Assembly: GCF_014648695.1 (NCBI RefSeq)
Contig: NZ_BMRP01000007.1
Coordinates: forward strand, 144,824-208,823
DNA length: 64,000 bases
From: Streptomyces albospinus
GTDB taxonomy: Bacteria > Actinomycetota > Actinomycetes > Streptomycetales > Streptomycetaceae
Direction of reading: 5' to 3'
The notes beneath the pieces are model-generated. The model searched no databases and was not told the origin of the DNA. It saw only the letters and a program-made list of their open reading frames with translations. Position 1 is the first letter of the stretch. Each line of letters starts with the position of its first letter. Position numbers and translations under genes: made by a program. This document shows positions 8,688-17,563 of this stretch, in pieces.

Positions 8688-9128
8688 TCACTCGCCCTCC
8701 GAGGGGTCGGTGACGGGCGGCAGGCCCTGCATCTGCCGGTACTGGTCCATGATGGCCGTGATGGCCTGGAGGTTCTCCTTCTTCATGCCGGCCGCCCGCA
8801 TCGCCACCGAGCGGACGCCCGCCTGCCGCAGCGCCTCGATGGCGGCGACCTGGCTGAGCACCGACTCGGCGACCTCGTCGTCGAAGAAGTAGGCGACCGA
8901 CACGCCGAAGAAGCGCGCCAGCGCGTCCAGGAGGTCCGGGGAGGGATTGGACCGCTTGCCCGTCCGCAACTGCGACAAGTACACGCCCCCGACGCGGAGT
9001 TCGGGGTTGGCCCGCTTCAGCTCCTCCGCGACCTCGGAATTGGTCCAGTGCTTGCCCTTGGGGCGAACCGTCTTGAAGAGGTTGTCCAGACGTACCGCCA
9101 GTTTGGGCCGGTCCTCAGTCTCGGACAT
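8688..9128 (-). CDS. XRE-type helix-turn-helix regulator
   Basis: 146 residues. An N-terminal HTH_3-like domain (about residues 25-80: SEVAEELKRANPELRVGG, YLSQLRTGKRSNPSPD, LARFFGVSVAYFFDD) is followed by a helical C-terminal region. ATG 9128 is chosen because GGGAGG lies about eight bases upstream; the upstream GTG 9149 has a badly placed Shine-Dalgarno. It is co-transcribed with the ImmA-type protease, so it is probably that enzyme's substrate or partner. Perfect palindromes directly upstream (9160-9255) are likely its operators. Confidence 0.88.
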   Translation of the reverse strand: MSETEDRPKLAVRLDNLFKTVRPKGKHWTNSEVAEELKRANPELRVGGVYLSQLRTGKRSNPSPDLLDALARFFGVSVAYFFDDEVAESVLSQVAAIEALRQAGVRSVAMRAAGMKKENLQAITAIMDQYRQMQGLPPVTDPSEGE

Positions 9129-9159
9129 TGTGGGTCTCCCTCCCGTCACCTCCTAGGCG

Positions 9160-9256
9160 TTAGCCCTCGGCTAATCGTCAGTTTCGCAGATTAGCGGTCA
9201 GTTGACAATCGGCCGAGACTCCGTCACCGTGGATCCCGCCGATAGCTGTCAGCTAA
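9160..9256. promoter_or_regulatory. Palindromic operators upstream of the XRE/ImmA operon
   Basis: Two perfect palindromes lie close together: TTAGCCCTCGGCTAA (9160-9174, six-base arms) and TAGCTGTCAGCTA (9243-9255, six-base arms). Between them (9191-9208) TTAGCGGTCAGTTGACAA resembles a half-site. Shared TTAGC/GCTAA arms suggest one regulator, most simply the XRE protein acting on its own promoter. Confidence 0.55.
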
Positions 9257-9369
9257 CTTCGCTTACGGGGGTAGCCGAGTTGGTTGCCGGCCATGTCGGC
9301 CTGGAGCGGCACTCGGGGGAAGGGCCGGTCCAGAACCGGACGGGGACATCCCGCCCGGCCCGACAGGTG

Positions 9370-9448
9370 AACACGGGGGAGCAACGGGGGATCCTGCGGG
9401 GGAAGCAACGGGGGAACAACGCAAGTGACGGGGGGCAACGGGGGAGTA
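9370..9448. repeat. Spaced CAACGGGGGA repeats
   Basis: The 10-mer CAACGGGGGA occurs at 9382-9391, 9406-9415 and 9436-9445, within a G-rich tract that carries further GGGGG runs. The tract sits between the XRE promoter region and the terminator of the membrane-protein gene. The G runs could form a G-quadruplex. No coding sequence is evident here. Confidence 0.6.
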
Positions 9449-9453
9449 CCGAG

Positions 9454-9495
9454 AAAAAACCCGCCCCGGTCTGACGGGGGACAGACCGGGGCGGG
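9454..9495 (-). terminator. Intrinsic terminator for the MAB_1171c-type gene
   Basis: A 14-bp perfect stem (9460-9473 with 9482-9495) is followed on the minus strand by six T residues (9459-9454). It lies 21 bp past the stop of the membrane-protein gene, which matches its orientation. Confidence 0.85.
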
Positions 9496-9515
9496 AGCTC
9501 CCAACGCGGGTGATA

Positions 9516-10670
9516 TCAGCCCGCGTTGTCGAGTTTACGGTAGGCGTACGCGACTTTGGTGAGCCAGTCGACTTCCGCCGTGAAGTTGTTCGTATCGCGG
9601 TCCTCGAAGTCGCCGGCGTCCTTGTTGTCGTCGGGGATGGTGCCGATGCGCTTGGCGTGCAGGGCCTGCCGGATCTGGGCCGCCTCGGCCAGCGCCTGCC
9701 GGGACTCTTCGCTCGCCCCGCGGTCCGCGCCGGGCGCCCCGTTGGCCGTGCGCTCGATGTAGGGGCGCAGATCCCGCCATCCGTCGCGGATCTCGATGAC
9801 CCGGCGGTGGAGCCGGTAGTTGAGGTCGGAGACCGAGGCCCCCGGAGGCTCCAGCACGATGTCCGGGGAGGACTCGTACAGATCCCGCCAGAGCGGGTAC
9901 AGCGCCCGGTACGAGCGGTAACTGCGGGCCCACTCCAGCAACTTGCCGGCCGACGGTCCCCAGGAGGAGATCGTCAGGGCGAGCGAGAGGGTGGCGATGC
10001 CCGCCGCACTGAAGACGTTGGCGGCGAGCTGCCAGACGCCGATGTCGATCCCGCACGCCGAGGTGAGGATGTTGACGGTCCTGGACAGGCAGTAGAGGAA
10101 GAGGACCACCGCGGCCACGGAGAGCAGGCGCAGGGCCTGCCGCAGCTCGGCCTTGTCGGTCATCCGGGCGTAGGGGCCGCACTGGCGGAAGATGGTGACG
10201 CACGGAACCGCCTGGGAGACGATGAAGACCAGGAGGTAGGTGAGGACCAGCGGCTGACCGCTGCCGCTGTTGAAGTCCGAGGCCGGCCGCCCCGGGCCGT
10301 CGGCGATCAGGAAGAGCACGATCAGCAGCGCGTTGAGGGCGATACCGGTGATCAGCCAGTAGCGGGTCTTGCGCACCGCCTCCTCGGTGGCGGTCGCCCA
10401 ACGCAGCAGGATGATCTGCGAGCTGACGCAGAAGGCGACCGCCGCGACGTGCATCACCAGGATCGCGAGGTTGCCGACGCCCAGGAAGCGCTCGCTCCCC
10501 ATGGCGACGGCGCCCATCGTGAAGGTGAGGCACTGGAACAGCAGCGTGATCACCAGCGTGCGGTAGGCGTTGTCCCGCCAGCTGCGCCGCATCTGGGTGA
10601 GCCGGTAGACGAGCGCGGCATACGACGAGAGCGCCGCTATGACGAAGCAAAGGGTTCTGGTGGAGTTCAA
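9516..10670 (-). CDS. MAB_1171c-type multi-pass membrane protein (putative transporter)
   Basis: 384 residues. The first about 240 contain roughly seven hydrophobic segments (for example LVITLLFQCLTFTMGAVAM and LAILVMHVAAVAFCVSS). They are followed by a soluble C-terminal domain with SYRALYPLWRDLYESSPD and LNYRLHRRVIEIRDGWRDLR, which resembles the DUF6545 region of the MAB_1171c family. In streptomycetes these proteins are often found beside XRE and ImmA/IrrE genes, as here. The function is unknown. An intrinsic terminator follows the stop. Confidence 0.75.
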   Translation of the reverse strand: MNSTRTLCFVIAALSSYAALVYRLTQMRRSWRDNAYRTLVITLLFQCLTFTMGAVAMGSERFLGVGNLAILVMHVAAVAFCVSSQIILLRWATATEEAVRKTRYWLITGIALNALLIVLFLIADGPGRPASDFNSGSGQPLVLTYLLVFIVSQAVPCVTIFRQCGPYARMTDKAELRQALRLLSVAAVVLFLYCLSRTVNILTSACGIDIGVWQLAANVFSAAGIATLSLALTISSWGPSAGKLLEWARSYRSYRALYPLWRDLYESSPDIVLEPPGASVSDLNYRLHRRVIEIRDGWRDLRPYIERTANGAPGADRGASEESRQALAEAAQIRQALHAKRIGTIPDDNKDAGDFEDRDTNNFTAEVDWLTKVAYAYRKLDNAG

Positions 10671-10712
10671 CGGCCTGATTCCCCGCCGGCGCCGCGCACG
10701 CGGCGAACGGAA

Positions 10713-11441
10713 CTAGTCGGTGTGCTCGCCCAGGGGAACAACGAGCCCGATCCCCTCAGCCGCCACGGCGATGGCGCGGTCGAAGAAGGCCGACTGGTCC
10801 TGGACGCTGTCGTGGGTACGGCTGAAGACCTGGAACACCAGGAGCCCGATCAGATTGCTCCACAGCACCATGCCGCGTTCGATGAGGTCCGCGAACGGGG
10901 CCTCGGGCGCCCCGCCGAAGACCTCCACGGCCGCCGGCAGCAGCACCGACGGCCCGGGCAACGGCCGCCGGGGCGGGGTGAGTTCACCGTCCTGAAGCGC
11001 CGAGCGGATGATGGCGCCCAGTGCCTCGGGGGTGCGCGAGGCGGGCGGCACCGTCTCCTGCGGGGCGTGGTACCCCGGGACCGGCGAACCGTAGATCAGC
11101 GTGAACTCGGCCATGTTGGCGAAGGACCACGTCCGCAGCGCCCGCACCACCGCCAGCAGCCGCTCCCCCGCCGACGCCTGCGCGTCCCGGGCGGCCTGGT
11201 CGGCCTGCTCCATCGCCGCGCCGGAGGCGTTGTAGGCATCGATGACCAGCGCGGTCAGCAGGTCGTCCCGGTGCGGGAAGACGGCCGCCACCTCGCTCAC
11301 GGCAAGATCACTGACGGCGGCAACGGCATCCAGGGACAGCCCTCCGGCGCCCAGATCCACCAGCAGGCGGCGCGCGGCGGCCTTGACGGCCTCCGGCAGC
11401 TTGGTGTTCACGTCGTCCGTGCTCGTTCCGGAAACATCCAT
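10713..11441 (-). CDS. TetR/AcrR-family regulator with WHG-type C-terminal domain
   Basis: 242 residues starting at ATG 11441. The N-terminal HTH region reads GAGGLSLDAVAAVSDL, then SEVAAVFPHRDDLLTALV, in the normal TetR layout. The ligand domain carries YGSPVPGYHAPQETVPPASR, characteristic of the WHG (TetR_C_33) group. It lies 42 bp upstream of the MAB_1171c-type gene on the same strand, so the two may be co-transcribed. No palindromic operator is obvious at its own start. The ligand is unknown. Confidence 0.88.
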   Translation of the reverse strand: MDVSGTSTDDVNTKLPEAVKAAARRLLVDLGAGGLSLDAVAAVSDLAVSEVAAVFPHRDDLLTALVIDAYNASGAAMEQADQAARDAQASAGERLLAVVRALRTWSFANMAEFTLIYGSPVPGYHAPQETVPPASRTPEALGAIIRSALQDGELTPPRRPLPGPSVLLPAAVEVFGGAPEAPFADLIERGMVLWSNLIGLLVFQVFSRTHDSVQDQSAFFDRAIAVAAEGIGLVVPLGEHTD

Positions 11442-11989
11442 GGCCAAACCGTACCTGTCGGCTATCGCGGCCGGCGGCCCGATCACCCGGCCCGTCCGGC
11501 GATGCACGAGATCCGGCCATCCCCTGCCGCGGGGGCAGCCCCAACGCGGCGAACAGCTCACGGACGCCCCCCTGGAACGCGGACAACTCCGTGGACATGA
11601 CCAGCAGTTGCACCCGGAGATCGTCATGGAACACCCGCACCACGTCCAACAGCCGTCGGCAGAGCTGACGTGGGGCACCACGAGCGATACCCGACGACAC
11701 GTCGTCCGACCGACCCAGCGATCGGAGTCCTCCCCGACCGGCACGCGTATCACCGGGGAATCGCTCCCACTCCTGGGCCAGAAGAGGGTGCCGCCGCCCG
11801 GTCCGCACCGACGTCGCGCACGGCGCCGGTGAAGCGTCTGGGCGCGTCCCGGAGTTTCGCCGGGTGCCGTGGGCGGAGTTCCTGGTGGCGCCGGATGCTG
11901 TGGCGGATGGTCTCCGGCGGGGTCCCGGGGGCGTGCCTGGGCGCCGTGCCGTCCGCGTGGTGGCCCAGGTGGTGGTGGCTGCGTGGACC
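11442..11989. other. Degenerate intergenic DNA, possible gene relics
   Basis: No intact gene is supported. On the minus strand at about 11540-11690 the frame reads RRLLDVVRVFHDDLRVQLLV and MSTELSAFQGGVRELFAALG, which has the composition of real protein. It has no start in context and runs into the TetR gene in another frame. I take it as a relic of an unknown gene. Confidence 0.3.
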
Positions 11990-12330
11990 GGGCCCGGACT
12001 TGTGCCTGAGCCCGGGAAGGACGGGCTTCTGTTCGTAGGGGAGAAGAGAGCCCGGTTCCGCGGCTCCTCCTTCGGCCGGAAAGGGCGCCGAGCACGTGCC
12101 GCCGTGAGGATGCCGGAGAACCTCCGCTTCTACGGCCCACGTCACACCGGTCACACGCTCGCGACCCGATCCGGGGCCACCCTCCAGGGACACCATGGCG
12201 CGAGCCGGCCAGCCGTCCGGGAAGGCCGCAATGATCTACCAGCACTCCGACCTTGAGAGGCGGCGGGAGGTGGCCGGCGGGCGGGATCAGATGGTGCGGG
12301 CCGCGCGGAGAACGGCCGTTGAGCGACCGA
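11990..12330 (+). pseudogene. Tyrosine recombinase (integrase) C-terminal relic
   Basis: The frame through about 12190 reads GLLFVGEKRARF, SSFGRKGRRARA and FYGPRHTGHTLATRSGATL. After a frameshift it continues MARAGQPSGKAAMIYQHSD. Both halves align with the C-terminal part of the integrase at 58.2-59.4 kb (LLFVGERGAPF, FYDLRHTGHTL, AALIYQHSD), including the catalytic H-x-x-R and Tyr regions. The N-terminal half is absent. It points at the attachment copy at 12435, in the same geometry as the newer integrase and the tRNA, so it is the remains of an older element to the left. Confidence 0.75.
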
Positions 12331-12390
12331 ACGAGGGCGAAGGTGGTGCGGGGGTGGCGCCCGGTGCCGGAGTCTGCCTGGACAACACAG

Positions 12391-12478
12391 AGGCCCAGCT
12401 TGGGGGTTGTACCCCTGAGCTGGGCCTGAGTCCTTGGAGCGGGTGACGGGAATCGAACCCGCGCTCTGAGCTTGGGAA
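12391..12478 (-). repeat. Attachment-site copy 1: tRNA-Gly 3' half plus terminator hairpin
   Basis: Bases 12435-12478 reproduce the 3' 44 bases of the tRNA-Gly at 62.12 kb, from the anticodon loop to CCA. Next to it (12391-12400 with 12418-12427) is a 10-bp stem with an additional inner GGGG/CCCC stem, the counterpart of the tRNA terminator. Homology stops inside the anticodon loop, as expected for a tRNA-targeting recombinase. This is the oldest clear junction in the stack. Confidence 0.9.
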
Positions 12479-12898
12479 TCAGGGGGCTTTCACGACTTCA
12501 ATGCTTGCCTGACCAGCGAAAACACCGCACCTGGGGCGGGGTTCCCGGCTGCATCTCTGGCCCGCGGTTGACCGATGCCTACCGCTCTGTCGGGCACGGC
12601 ACTGGCACGGTGGTCGACGCGGCCGCGAAAGGAGCGTCGTCGCGTAGGGCACCTCGCCGTTCGCCACCGGGGAAGCTGCCGACGTAGGCGTGGATTGCTT
12701 GGGTGAAGGGGCTCCGGCAGGGCGAAGACTCGATGCACGTTGGCGTAGCACTGGAGGCAGGACGGCTCTCCGGACGGCGGACGGCTCTCGCTGGCCAAGT
12801 CCCGCCTCTCATGCCACGCCCGAGGCGCTTTGACGGCATAAGGGGGATTGTGCGGCAGTGGGGTGGCTGGGCTCCCGGAAGCGGCCTTCGTGTCGCCG
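12479..12898. other. Left end of element 1, no gene recognised
   Basis: CTGACCAGCGAAAAC at 12509-12523 matches similar sequences 26-30 bp past the other attachment cores and is probably part of the element end. The remainder (about 12580-12720) resembles a stretch near 3370-3500 in base order but has no supportable reading frame. Confidence 0.4.
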
Positions 12899-13171
12899 TC
12901 AGCCCCGTTCCTCCTCTTCGGCTTCCAGGAGCCGGATTCCCTGGTGCGTCAGCGTGACCATCACGGGGGTGTTTCCCTGCGCCCAGTCGACGGTGACCAG
13001 CCCCTCGCCCACCAGGTATGCGCAGGCGGCGGCCAGATCCTGCTCGGGGATCTGGAGATCGTCGCGCAGCTTCGCCCCGGTGACGCCGAGGAATCGATTG
13101 CCTTCCGTGGTCTCGTACAGGGCCTTCATGATCGTCTCGCGGTAGTGCTTCCGCTCGTGCAGTGTTGCCAT
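12899..13171 (-). CDS. Small winged-helix-like protein, paralogue of 22433-22705
   Basis: 90 residues: KALYETTEGNRFLGVTGAKL, an AAACAYLVGEGLVTVDW segment and LTHQGIRLLEAEEEE. The helix-strand pattern suggests a winged-helix fold, but no family name is certain. It is about 75% identical by eye to the 90-residue protein in element 2. The start is ATG 13171. It stands beside a second small gene that is also duplicated in element 2, so the pair travels together. The function is unknown. Confidence 0.7.
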   Translation of the reverse strand: MATLHERKHYRETIMKALYETTEGNRFLGVTGAKLRDDLQIPEQDLAAACAYLVGEGLVTVDWAQGNTPVMVTLTHQGIRLLEAEEEERG

Positions 13172-13262
13172 GATCGCTGCTCACTCGTGCCGGGCACCGA
13201 CTCGGTGCCTGTGGGCCAGGCGCGGTGGTACGCCTGCCCCACCGCCCTTGCGGGCCTTCGCT

Positions 13263-13523
13263 TCAGATTTCGTCTGTCTGGGGGCGGACGTCCCCGGAGG
13301 GCCGACTGGATACCAGCCAGGGCTGCGCCGGCTCCGGTGTGTGGATGGTGTCGACGGTGAGGTGGAGGCGGGTTCCGCCCGAGTCGTCGACGGGGTAGCT
13401 GCGCTGTTCGGTGGCGGCGAAGCGACGACGGAGGACGTCTGCGACCTGACGGGCGGCTTCGGGGGACGCGGCGACGATGCGTACGTCGGCGCGCCCGGCC
13501 GAGGGGAGTTCTGGTGGCTTCAT
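13263..13523 (-). CDS. Conserved small protein, paralogue of 22786-23088
   Basis: 86 residues. The core reads VRIVAASPEAARQVADVLRR, then ATEQRSYP and GGTRLHLTVDT. Alternating strand and helix suggest a compact alpha/beta domain of a type common next to DUF5994 genes in Streptomyces. ATG 13523 has GAGG about 10 bases upstream. The element 2 copy shows the same core almost unchanged. The function is unknown. Confidence 0.7.
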   Translation of the reverse strand: MKPPELPSAGRADVRIVAASPEAARQVADVLRRRFAATEQRSYPVDDSGGTRLHLTVDTIHTPEPAQPWLVSSRPSGDVRPQTDEI

Positions 13524-13619
13524 GGTGACCTCGCTCGCGTGGAACAGCAGGACGACGTGTCGGTGGGCGTGATGCCGTCGCGTCACACCCACCGCCCCCG
13601 GTTCAGAAAAAGGTCGGTG

Positions 13620-14153
13620 TCATGCGCGGCCCCCGTTTGCCGAGACGGCTCCGCCGTCGGTCTCCCAGTCCTCTTCCCGCCACAGCTTCTCCTGTGCGTC
13701 ATGGGTGGTGTGCTCGCTCGTCATGAGGGCGCTGGCGGTCAGCAGGCCGCCGGAGGTGGCTGCGGCGGACATCAGCCGGGCGGCGGCGGCCGGATGGGTC
13801 TCCGGCGGGATCACCAGCAGGTCCCAGCGGCCCTCGGTGTAGGAGAGGAGGATCAGCTTGTTCGGGTCCTGCTCTTCCGCGAACCAGCCCACGTGCACCG
13901 TGTGACCGGCCACCGGCACCTTGCGCGGCACCACGGGCCAGTAGGTCGGGTTCACCGTGACATGAGTGATCCGGCCCCAGCGCGCGTCCAACACCGCTAT
14001 CAGAGCGGGAAGTTCACGGAAGAAATCGCGAGAGCGAGGCCACCAGGCACCGTCCAGAAGACCCGGAGGCGATCCTGCCGGAGTGAAGGAGAGGCGGGCC
14101 GGTGGCGAAGGTGCGCGCTCGCCGATGATGACGCGGTCGATGGTCGCGGCCAT
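13620..14153 (-). CDS. DUF5994-family protein
   Basis: 177 residues. It carries the family signature LLDGAWWPRSRD near residue 30, then ITHVTVNPTYWPVVPRKV, HVGWFAEEQDPNK and GRWDLLVIPPET, ending in a helical tail. ATG 14153 is chosen; a longer upstream frame exists but its composition is not convincing. It is divergent from a second DUF5994 gene (14525). Streptomyces usually encodes several copies near stress and SpoIIE-type genes. No biochemical function is known. Confidence 0.8.
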   Translation of the reverse strand: MAATIDRVIIGERAPSPPARLSFTPAGSPPGLLDGAWWPRSRDFFRELPALIAVLDARWGRITHVTVNPTYWPVVPRKVPVAGHTVHVGWFAEEQDPNKLILLSYTEGRWDLLVIPPETHPAAAARLMSAAATSGGLLTASALMTSEHTTHDAQEKLWREEDWETDGGAVSANGGRA

Positions 14154-14524
14154 GGCGCGGACCTGTCCCCGGGGCTCGTCGTCGAACGTCCCGGTGTTGT
14201 TGCTCGCCGGAAACGACACCGGCGTGGGAGCCGGTGTGCGAAATACTCCCGGTCTCTTCACCCTACTCCGGCCAAGGCCGTCCGTGACGGTGTACGTGAG
14301 CAGGATCTTTCCTGGCGAACGCGGATCCGGCGCAGTCACCGCGGGGTGCGACCGTGCCCCGGCACGCGGAGTACGGTGCAGTGAGGAGGTCGCCTCGCCG
14401 GGCGGACGCACCGCGCTGGAAGGCGGGCGAATGCACATGGCCGACTCCGACACTCCCGGCGTCCCGCAGCTTCTGCCGGACGCGGTGCACCACGCCGTCA
14501 GGCCCGGGGCGGCCCTGTTGAGGC

Positions 14525-14962
14525 GTGGCGACCACGCACACCCGCGAGCAGGTTCTCGACGGCGCGTGGTGGCCGCGGTCACGCGACATCGGCGCCGAGC
14601 TCCCCAGCCTGATCTCCGCGCTGACCGAGCACCTCGGACCCGTCCTGCGCGTCGGCCTCGACGCCGGCGCCTGGGAAGGACTACCGACCCGTCTGGTCAT
14701 CGACGACCGGGTCGTGCACATCGACTCCTTCCCGGTCGGCGACGACACCGTCCTCATCACCCGAGGCGACCAGGACCACTTCTCCCTGCTCGTGGTCCCG
14801 CCGCACGCGACACCTGAAGCCGCCCGATCCGCCATGGCCAGGGCCGTCCAGGCCGGCAACCTCACCCAGGCCGAGCAGATCCTCATCGACACCGGCACCC
14901 ATCGGGCATACCCGGTTCCCGCGGAAGAGCCTCGGACGGGCCGTGAACCCGGCGAGCGGTGA
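14525..14962 (+). CDS. DUF5994-family protein, divergent copy
   Basis: 145 residues starting at GTG 14525. It has VLDGAWWPRSRDIGAELPSL close to the N-terminus, then RLVIDDRVVHIDSFPVGDD and HFSLLVVPPHATPEAARSA. Family features match those of the minus-strand copy, but the sequence is clearly diverged and lacks the long N-terminal part. The APC permease gene follows 82 bp downstream and may share its transcript. The function is unknown. Confidence 0.75.
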   Translation: MATTHTREQVLDGAWWPRSRDIGAELPSLISALTEHLGPVLRVGLDAGAWEGLPTRLVIDDRVVHIDSFPVGDDTVLITRGDQDHFSLLVVPPHATPEAARSAMARAVQAGNLTQAEQILIDTGTHRAYPVPAEEPRTGREPGER

Positions 14963-15044
14963 GGCAGCCGTCGAGGCTTCGGCGCTCCTTTGACGACAGG
15001 GACGCAGGTCGCCTCGAAGGTGCGGTTCCGAGGGGCACCAATAG

Positions 15045-17306
15045 GTGACACTACGTCACGTGTCGCACGTGCAGAGTGATGGCGGTGGAGAGGGCCGGGA
15101 CTCCGGTGCGCTGAGCCCTTCGGCCGTCTTGCCGGGGCTCGACGAGGAGCAGCTGCGGCTGCTGCGTCGGGTGGGGCGTGAATGGGGGCGGGTGTCGGCT
15201 CCCGAGGCGTGGCACCGGGCGCTGCCCGTGGATTCCGATCTGGGCCGTTTTCCGTCCCCCGCGGAGATCCAGCCTGTCGGGTGGGGTCGTCTGGTCAGCG
15301 TCTCGCCTCTCGGCGGGCGGCCGCCCGCCCCCGGCGAGGCCGCGGGAGAGCTGCCGCCCGGCCGACTGGGCCGCTTCGGCTACCACGTGCGACGCGTCGT
15401 CCTGGGGGCCGCCCTGAAAAGCACGGCGATCGCGCAGGAGCGGATGCGCAAGCTGGTGGCGTTGCCCGTCCTGTCCGCCGACGCGCTCTCCTCGGTTGCC
15501 TACGGGCCCGAGGCCATGCTCGCCGTCCTCGTGCTCGGCGGCGCGGCGGGACTGGCCTGCTCCGTGCCGATCGCCGCCACGATCGCCTTCCTGATGCTGG
15601 CGGTGGGGGTGTCGTACCGCCAGACGATCCGCGCGTATCCGCACGGCGGCGGCTCGTACATCGTCGCCAGCGACAATCTGGGCCGCGTTCCCGGACTGAT
15701 CGCCGCCGCCGGCCTGATGACCGATTACATCCTCACGGTCGCCGTGTCGATCGCCTCCGGGGTGGCGGCGATCACCTCGGCGGTTCCCTCACTCGCCACC
15801 GACGCGGTCCCGATCGGCGTCGGTGTGATCGCCCTGCTGCTCGCCGGGAACCTGCGAGGCATCCGGCAGGCCGGCGCACTGTTCGCCGCGCCGACCTACG
15901 CCTTCATCATCGCGGTGTTCGCGCTCGTCACCGTGGGCCTCGTCGACGCCGCCGGCCGCGGTTTCCACCCCACTGCGGCTCCGCACCTGAACGCCACGGA
16001 GAGCGTCGGTGTACTGCTGGTGACGCGCGCCTTCGCCTCCGGGGCCACGGCGATGACCGGTATCGAGGCGATCTCCAACGCGGTGCCGGCATTCGAGCCC
16101 GTGGAGTGGCGCAACGCCCGTACCACGCTGACCTGGATGATCGGCCTGCTCATCGCGCTGTTCGCCGGCACGATCGCCATGGTCCGACTCGACGGCGTCG
16201 TGCCCGGCACCCAGGAGACGGTCCTCTCCCAACTCGCCCACCACAGCTTCGGCTCCGGACCGCTGTACGCCCTCACACAGGCCGCCACGGCCGCGGTGCT
16301 GCTGCTCGCGGCGAACACCGCCTACAACGACTTCCCCCGCGTGCTGTTCCTGCTCGCCCGCGACCGACACGCCCCGCAGCTCTTTCTGCGCCTGGGCGAC
16401 CGCCTCGCCTTCAGCAACGGGATCATTCTGCTGACGATCGCGGCGACGCTGGTCTACGTGGCCTTCAACGGCACGACCGCGTCCCTGATCCCGCTGTACG
16501 CCGTCGGCGTCTTCCTGGCCTTCACCCTGTCCCAGGCCGGAATGGTGGTCCACTGGTGGCGCCTGCGTGACCGCCACTGGCGCAAGAGCCTGTTCTTCAA
16601 CGCCACCGGCGCCCTGCTGTCGGCCGTCGTCTTCCTCACCGCCGGCCTCACCAAGTTCACCGAGGGCGCATGGGTCGCCGTGCTCGCCGTCGGACTGTTC
16701 CTCGTGGTGACGATGCGCATCCGGCACCACTACGAGACCGTGGGCAAGGCTCTTCGTCTGCACCCGCACGCCATCGAGCTGCCCACCCCCACCCTCCCGG
16801 CCCGCCCCGGTCCCGACGCGGCACCGTCCGCGGCGACAACTCCGCAGTCCCCCACGGCACTTCCCGACGCCCGGACGGAAGAAGAGGACGAGGAGACACC
16901 CCAGGAGATCCGCCACCTGTCGGTCGTCCCCATCGCGGCCATGGACCTGGCCGGCATGCGCGCACTGGCCTACGCCGCCTCGCTCCACCAGCCCGTACTC
17001 GCCCTCCACGTCAGCCCCGAAGAGGACGAGGCCGAACGCTTCCGCCAGTACTGGACCCTGTGGGGCGACCACCTCCCGCTGGAAGTCGTGGTCTCCCCCT
17101 ATCGCGCGATCGTCGCACCACTCGTCCACTACATCGAAGCCCTGCACGCGAAGCGCCCGGACCTCACCGTGACGGTCATCGTGCCGGAGATCGTCACCGT
17201 GCGCCGGCGTTACCGCCTGCTGCACAGCAGGATCGCCCCACGGCTGCGGCACGCCCTGCGCCCACTGCCGAAGATCGTCATCACCACGGTCCCCTTCCAC
17301 GTGTAG
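15045..17306 (+). CDS. APC-superfamily permease, KimA-like (potential K+ importer)
   Basis: 753 residues. A soluble N-terminal extension of about 120 residues precedes a 12-segment transporter core with LSADALSSVAYGPEAML, RAYPHGGGSYIVASDNLG, LMTDYILTVAVSIASG, SGATAMTGIEAISN and NTAYNDFPR. These motifs are shared with KimA/YdaO potassium transporters of the APC superfamily. A cytosolic C-terminal domain (about 625-753, LSVVPIAAMDLAGMRALAYA) has a UspA-like look. KimA proteins are c-di-AMP-regulated; I see no ydaO-type riboswitch here. The substrate is inferred and an amino-acid substrate is possible. The start is GTG 15045, with GAGGGG nine bases upstream. Confidence 0.8.
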   Translation: MTLRHVSHVQSDGGGEGRDSGALSPSAVLPGLDEEQLRLLRRVGREWGRVSAPEAWHRALPVDSDLGRFPSPAEIQPVGWGRLVSVSPLGGRPPAPGEAAGELPPGRLGRFGYHVRRVVLGAALKSTAIAQERMRKLVALPVLSADALSSVAYGPEAMLAVLVLGGAAGLACSVPIAATIAFLMLAVGVSYRQTIRAYPHGGGSYIVASDNLGRVPGLIAAAGLMTDYILTVAVSIASGVAAITSAVPSLATDAVPIGVGVIALLLAGNLRGIRQAGALFAAPTYAFIIAVFALVTVGLVDAAGRGFHPTAAPHLNATESVGVLLVTRAFASGATAMTGIEAISNAVPAFEPVEWRNARTTLTWMIGLLIALFAGTIAMVRLDGVVPGTQETVLSQLAHHSFGSGPLYALTQAATAAVLLLAANTAYNDFPRVLFLLARDRHAPQLFLRLGDRLAFSNGIILLTIAATLVYVAFNGTTASLIPLYAVGVFLAFTLSQAGMVVHWWRLRDRHWRKSLFFNATGALLSAVVFLTAGLTKFTEGAWVAVLAVGLFLVVTMRIRHHYETVGKALRLHPHAIELPTPTLPARPGPDAAPSAATTPQSPTALPDARTEEEDEETPQEIRHLSVVPIAAMDLAGMRALAYAASLHQPVLALHVSPEEDEAERFRQYWTLWGDHLPLEVVVSPYRAIVAPLVHYIEALHAKRPDLTVTVIVPEIVTVRRRYRLLHSRIAPRLRHALRPLPKIVITTVPFHV

Positions 17307-17563
17307 CCACCTCCCCGTGGCTGTGTCGGTGCTTTGCGGCCTGCCGACCAGGACGTGCCGGTGACCTGAACGGTGTGCGACAGCTCGGGCGGCCCATCGG
17401 GGGTGGAGGATGATGTGCTGGCCGGTGGCTCGCTGCGGGGGCATGGCGATCTCCGCCCAGACGCATGTGCCGCAGGTGGTCCGATCCCCTCCAGCCGGCC
17501 CCTTTCCGCGAGTTGGGGCACGAGGAGGGCACGCGGCCTTTGAGAGGTCCAGGCAATAGACAC

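Noticed and set aside
9510-11600. Plus-strand 696-codon frame across the membrane and TetR genes
   Set aside because: Antisense to two well-supported genes and without any motif.
12435-12510. A second complete tRNA at the attachment copies
   Set aside because: Copies stop in the anticodon loop; D arm and 5' acceptor half are missing, so none can fold as a tRNA.
14963-15044. c-di-AMP (ydaO-type) riboswitch before the KimA-like gene
   Set aside because: Only 82 bases separate it from the previous gene and the expected conserved stems are not visible.
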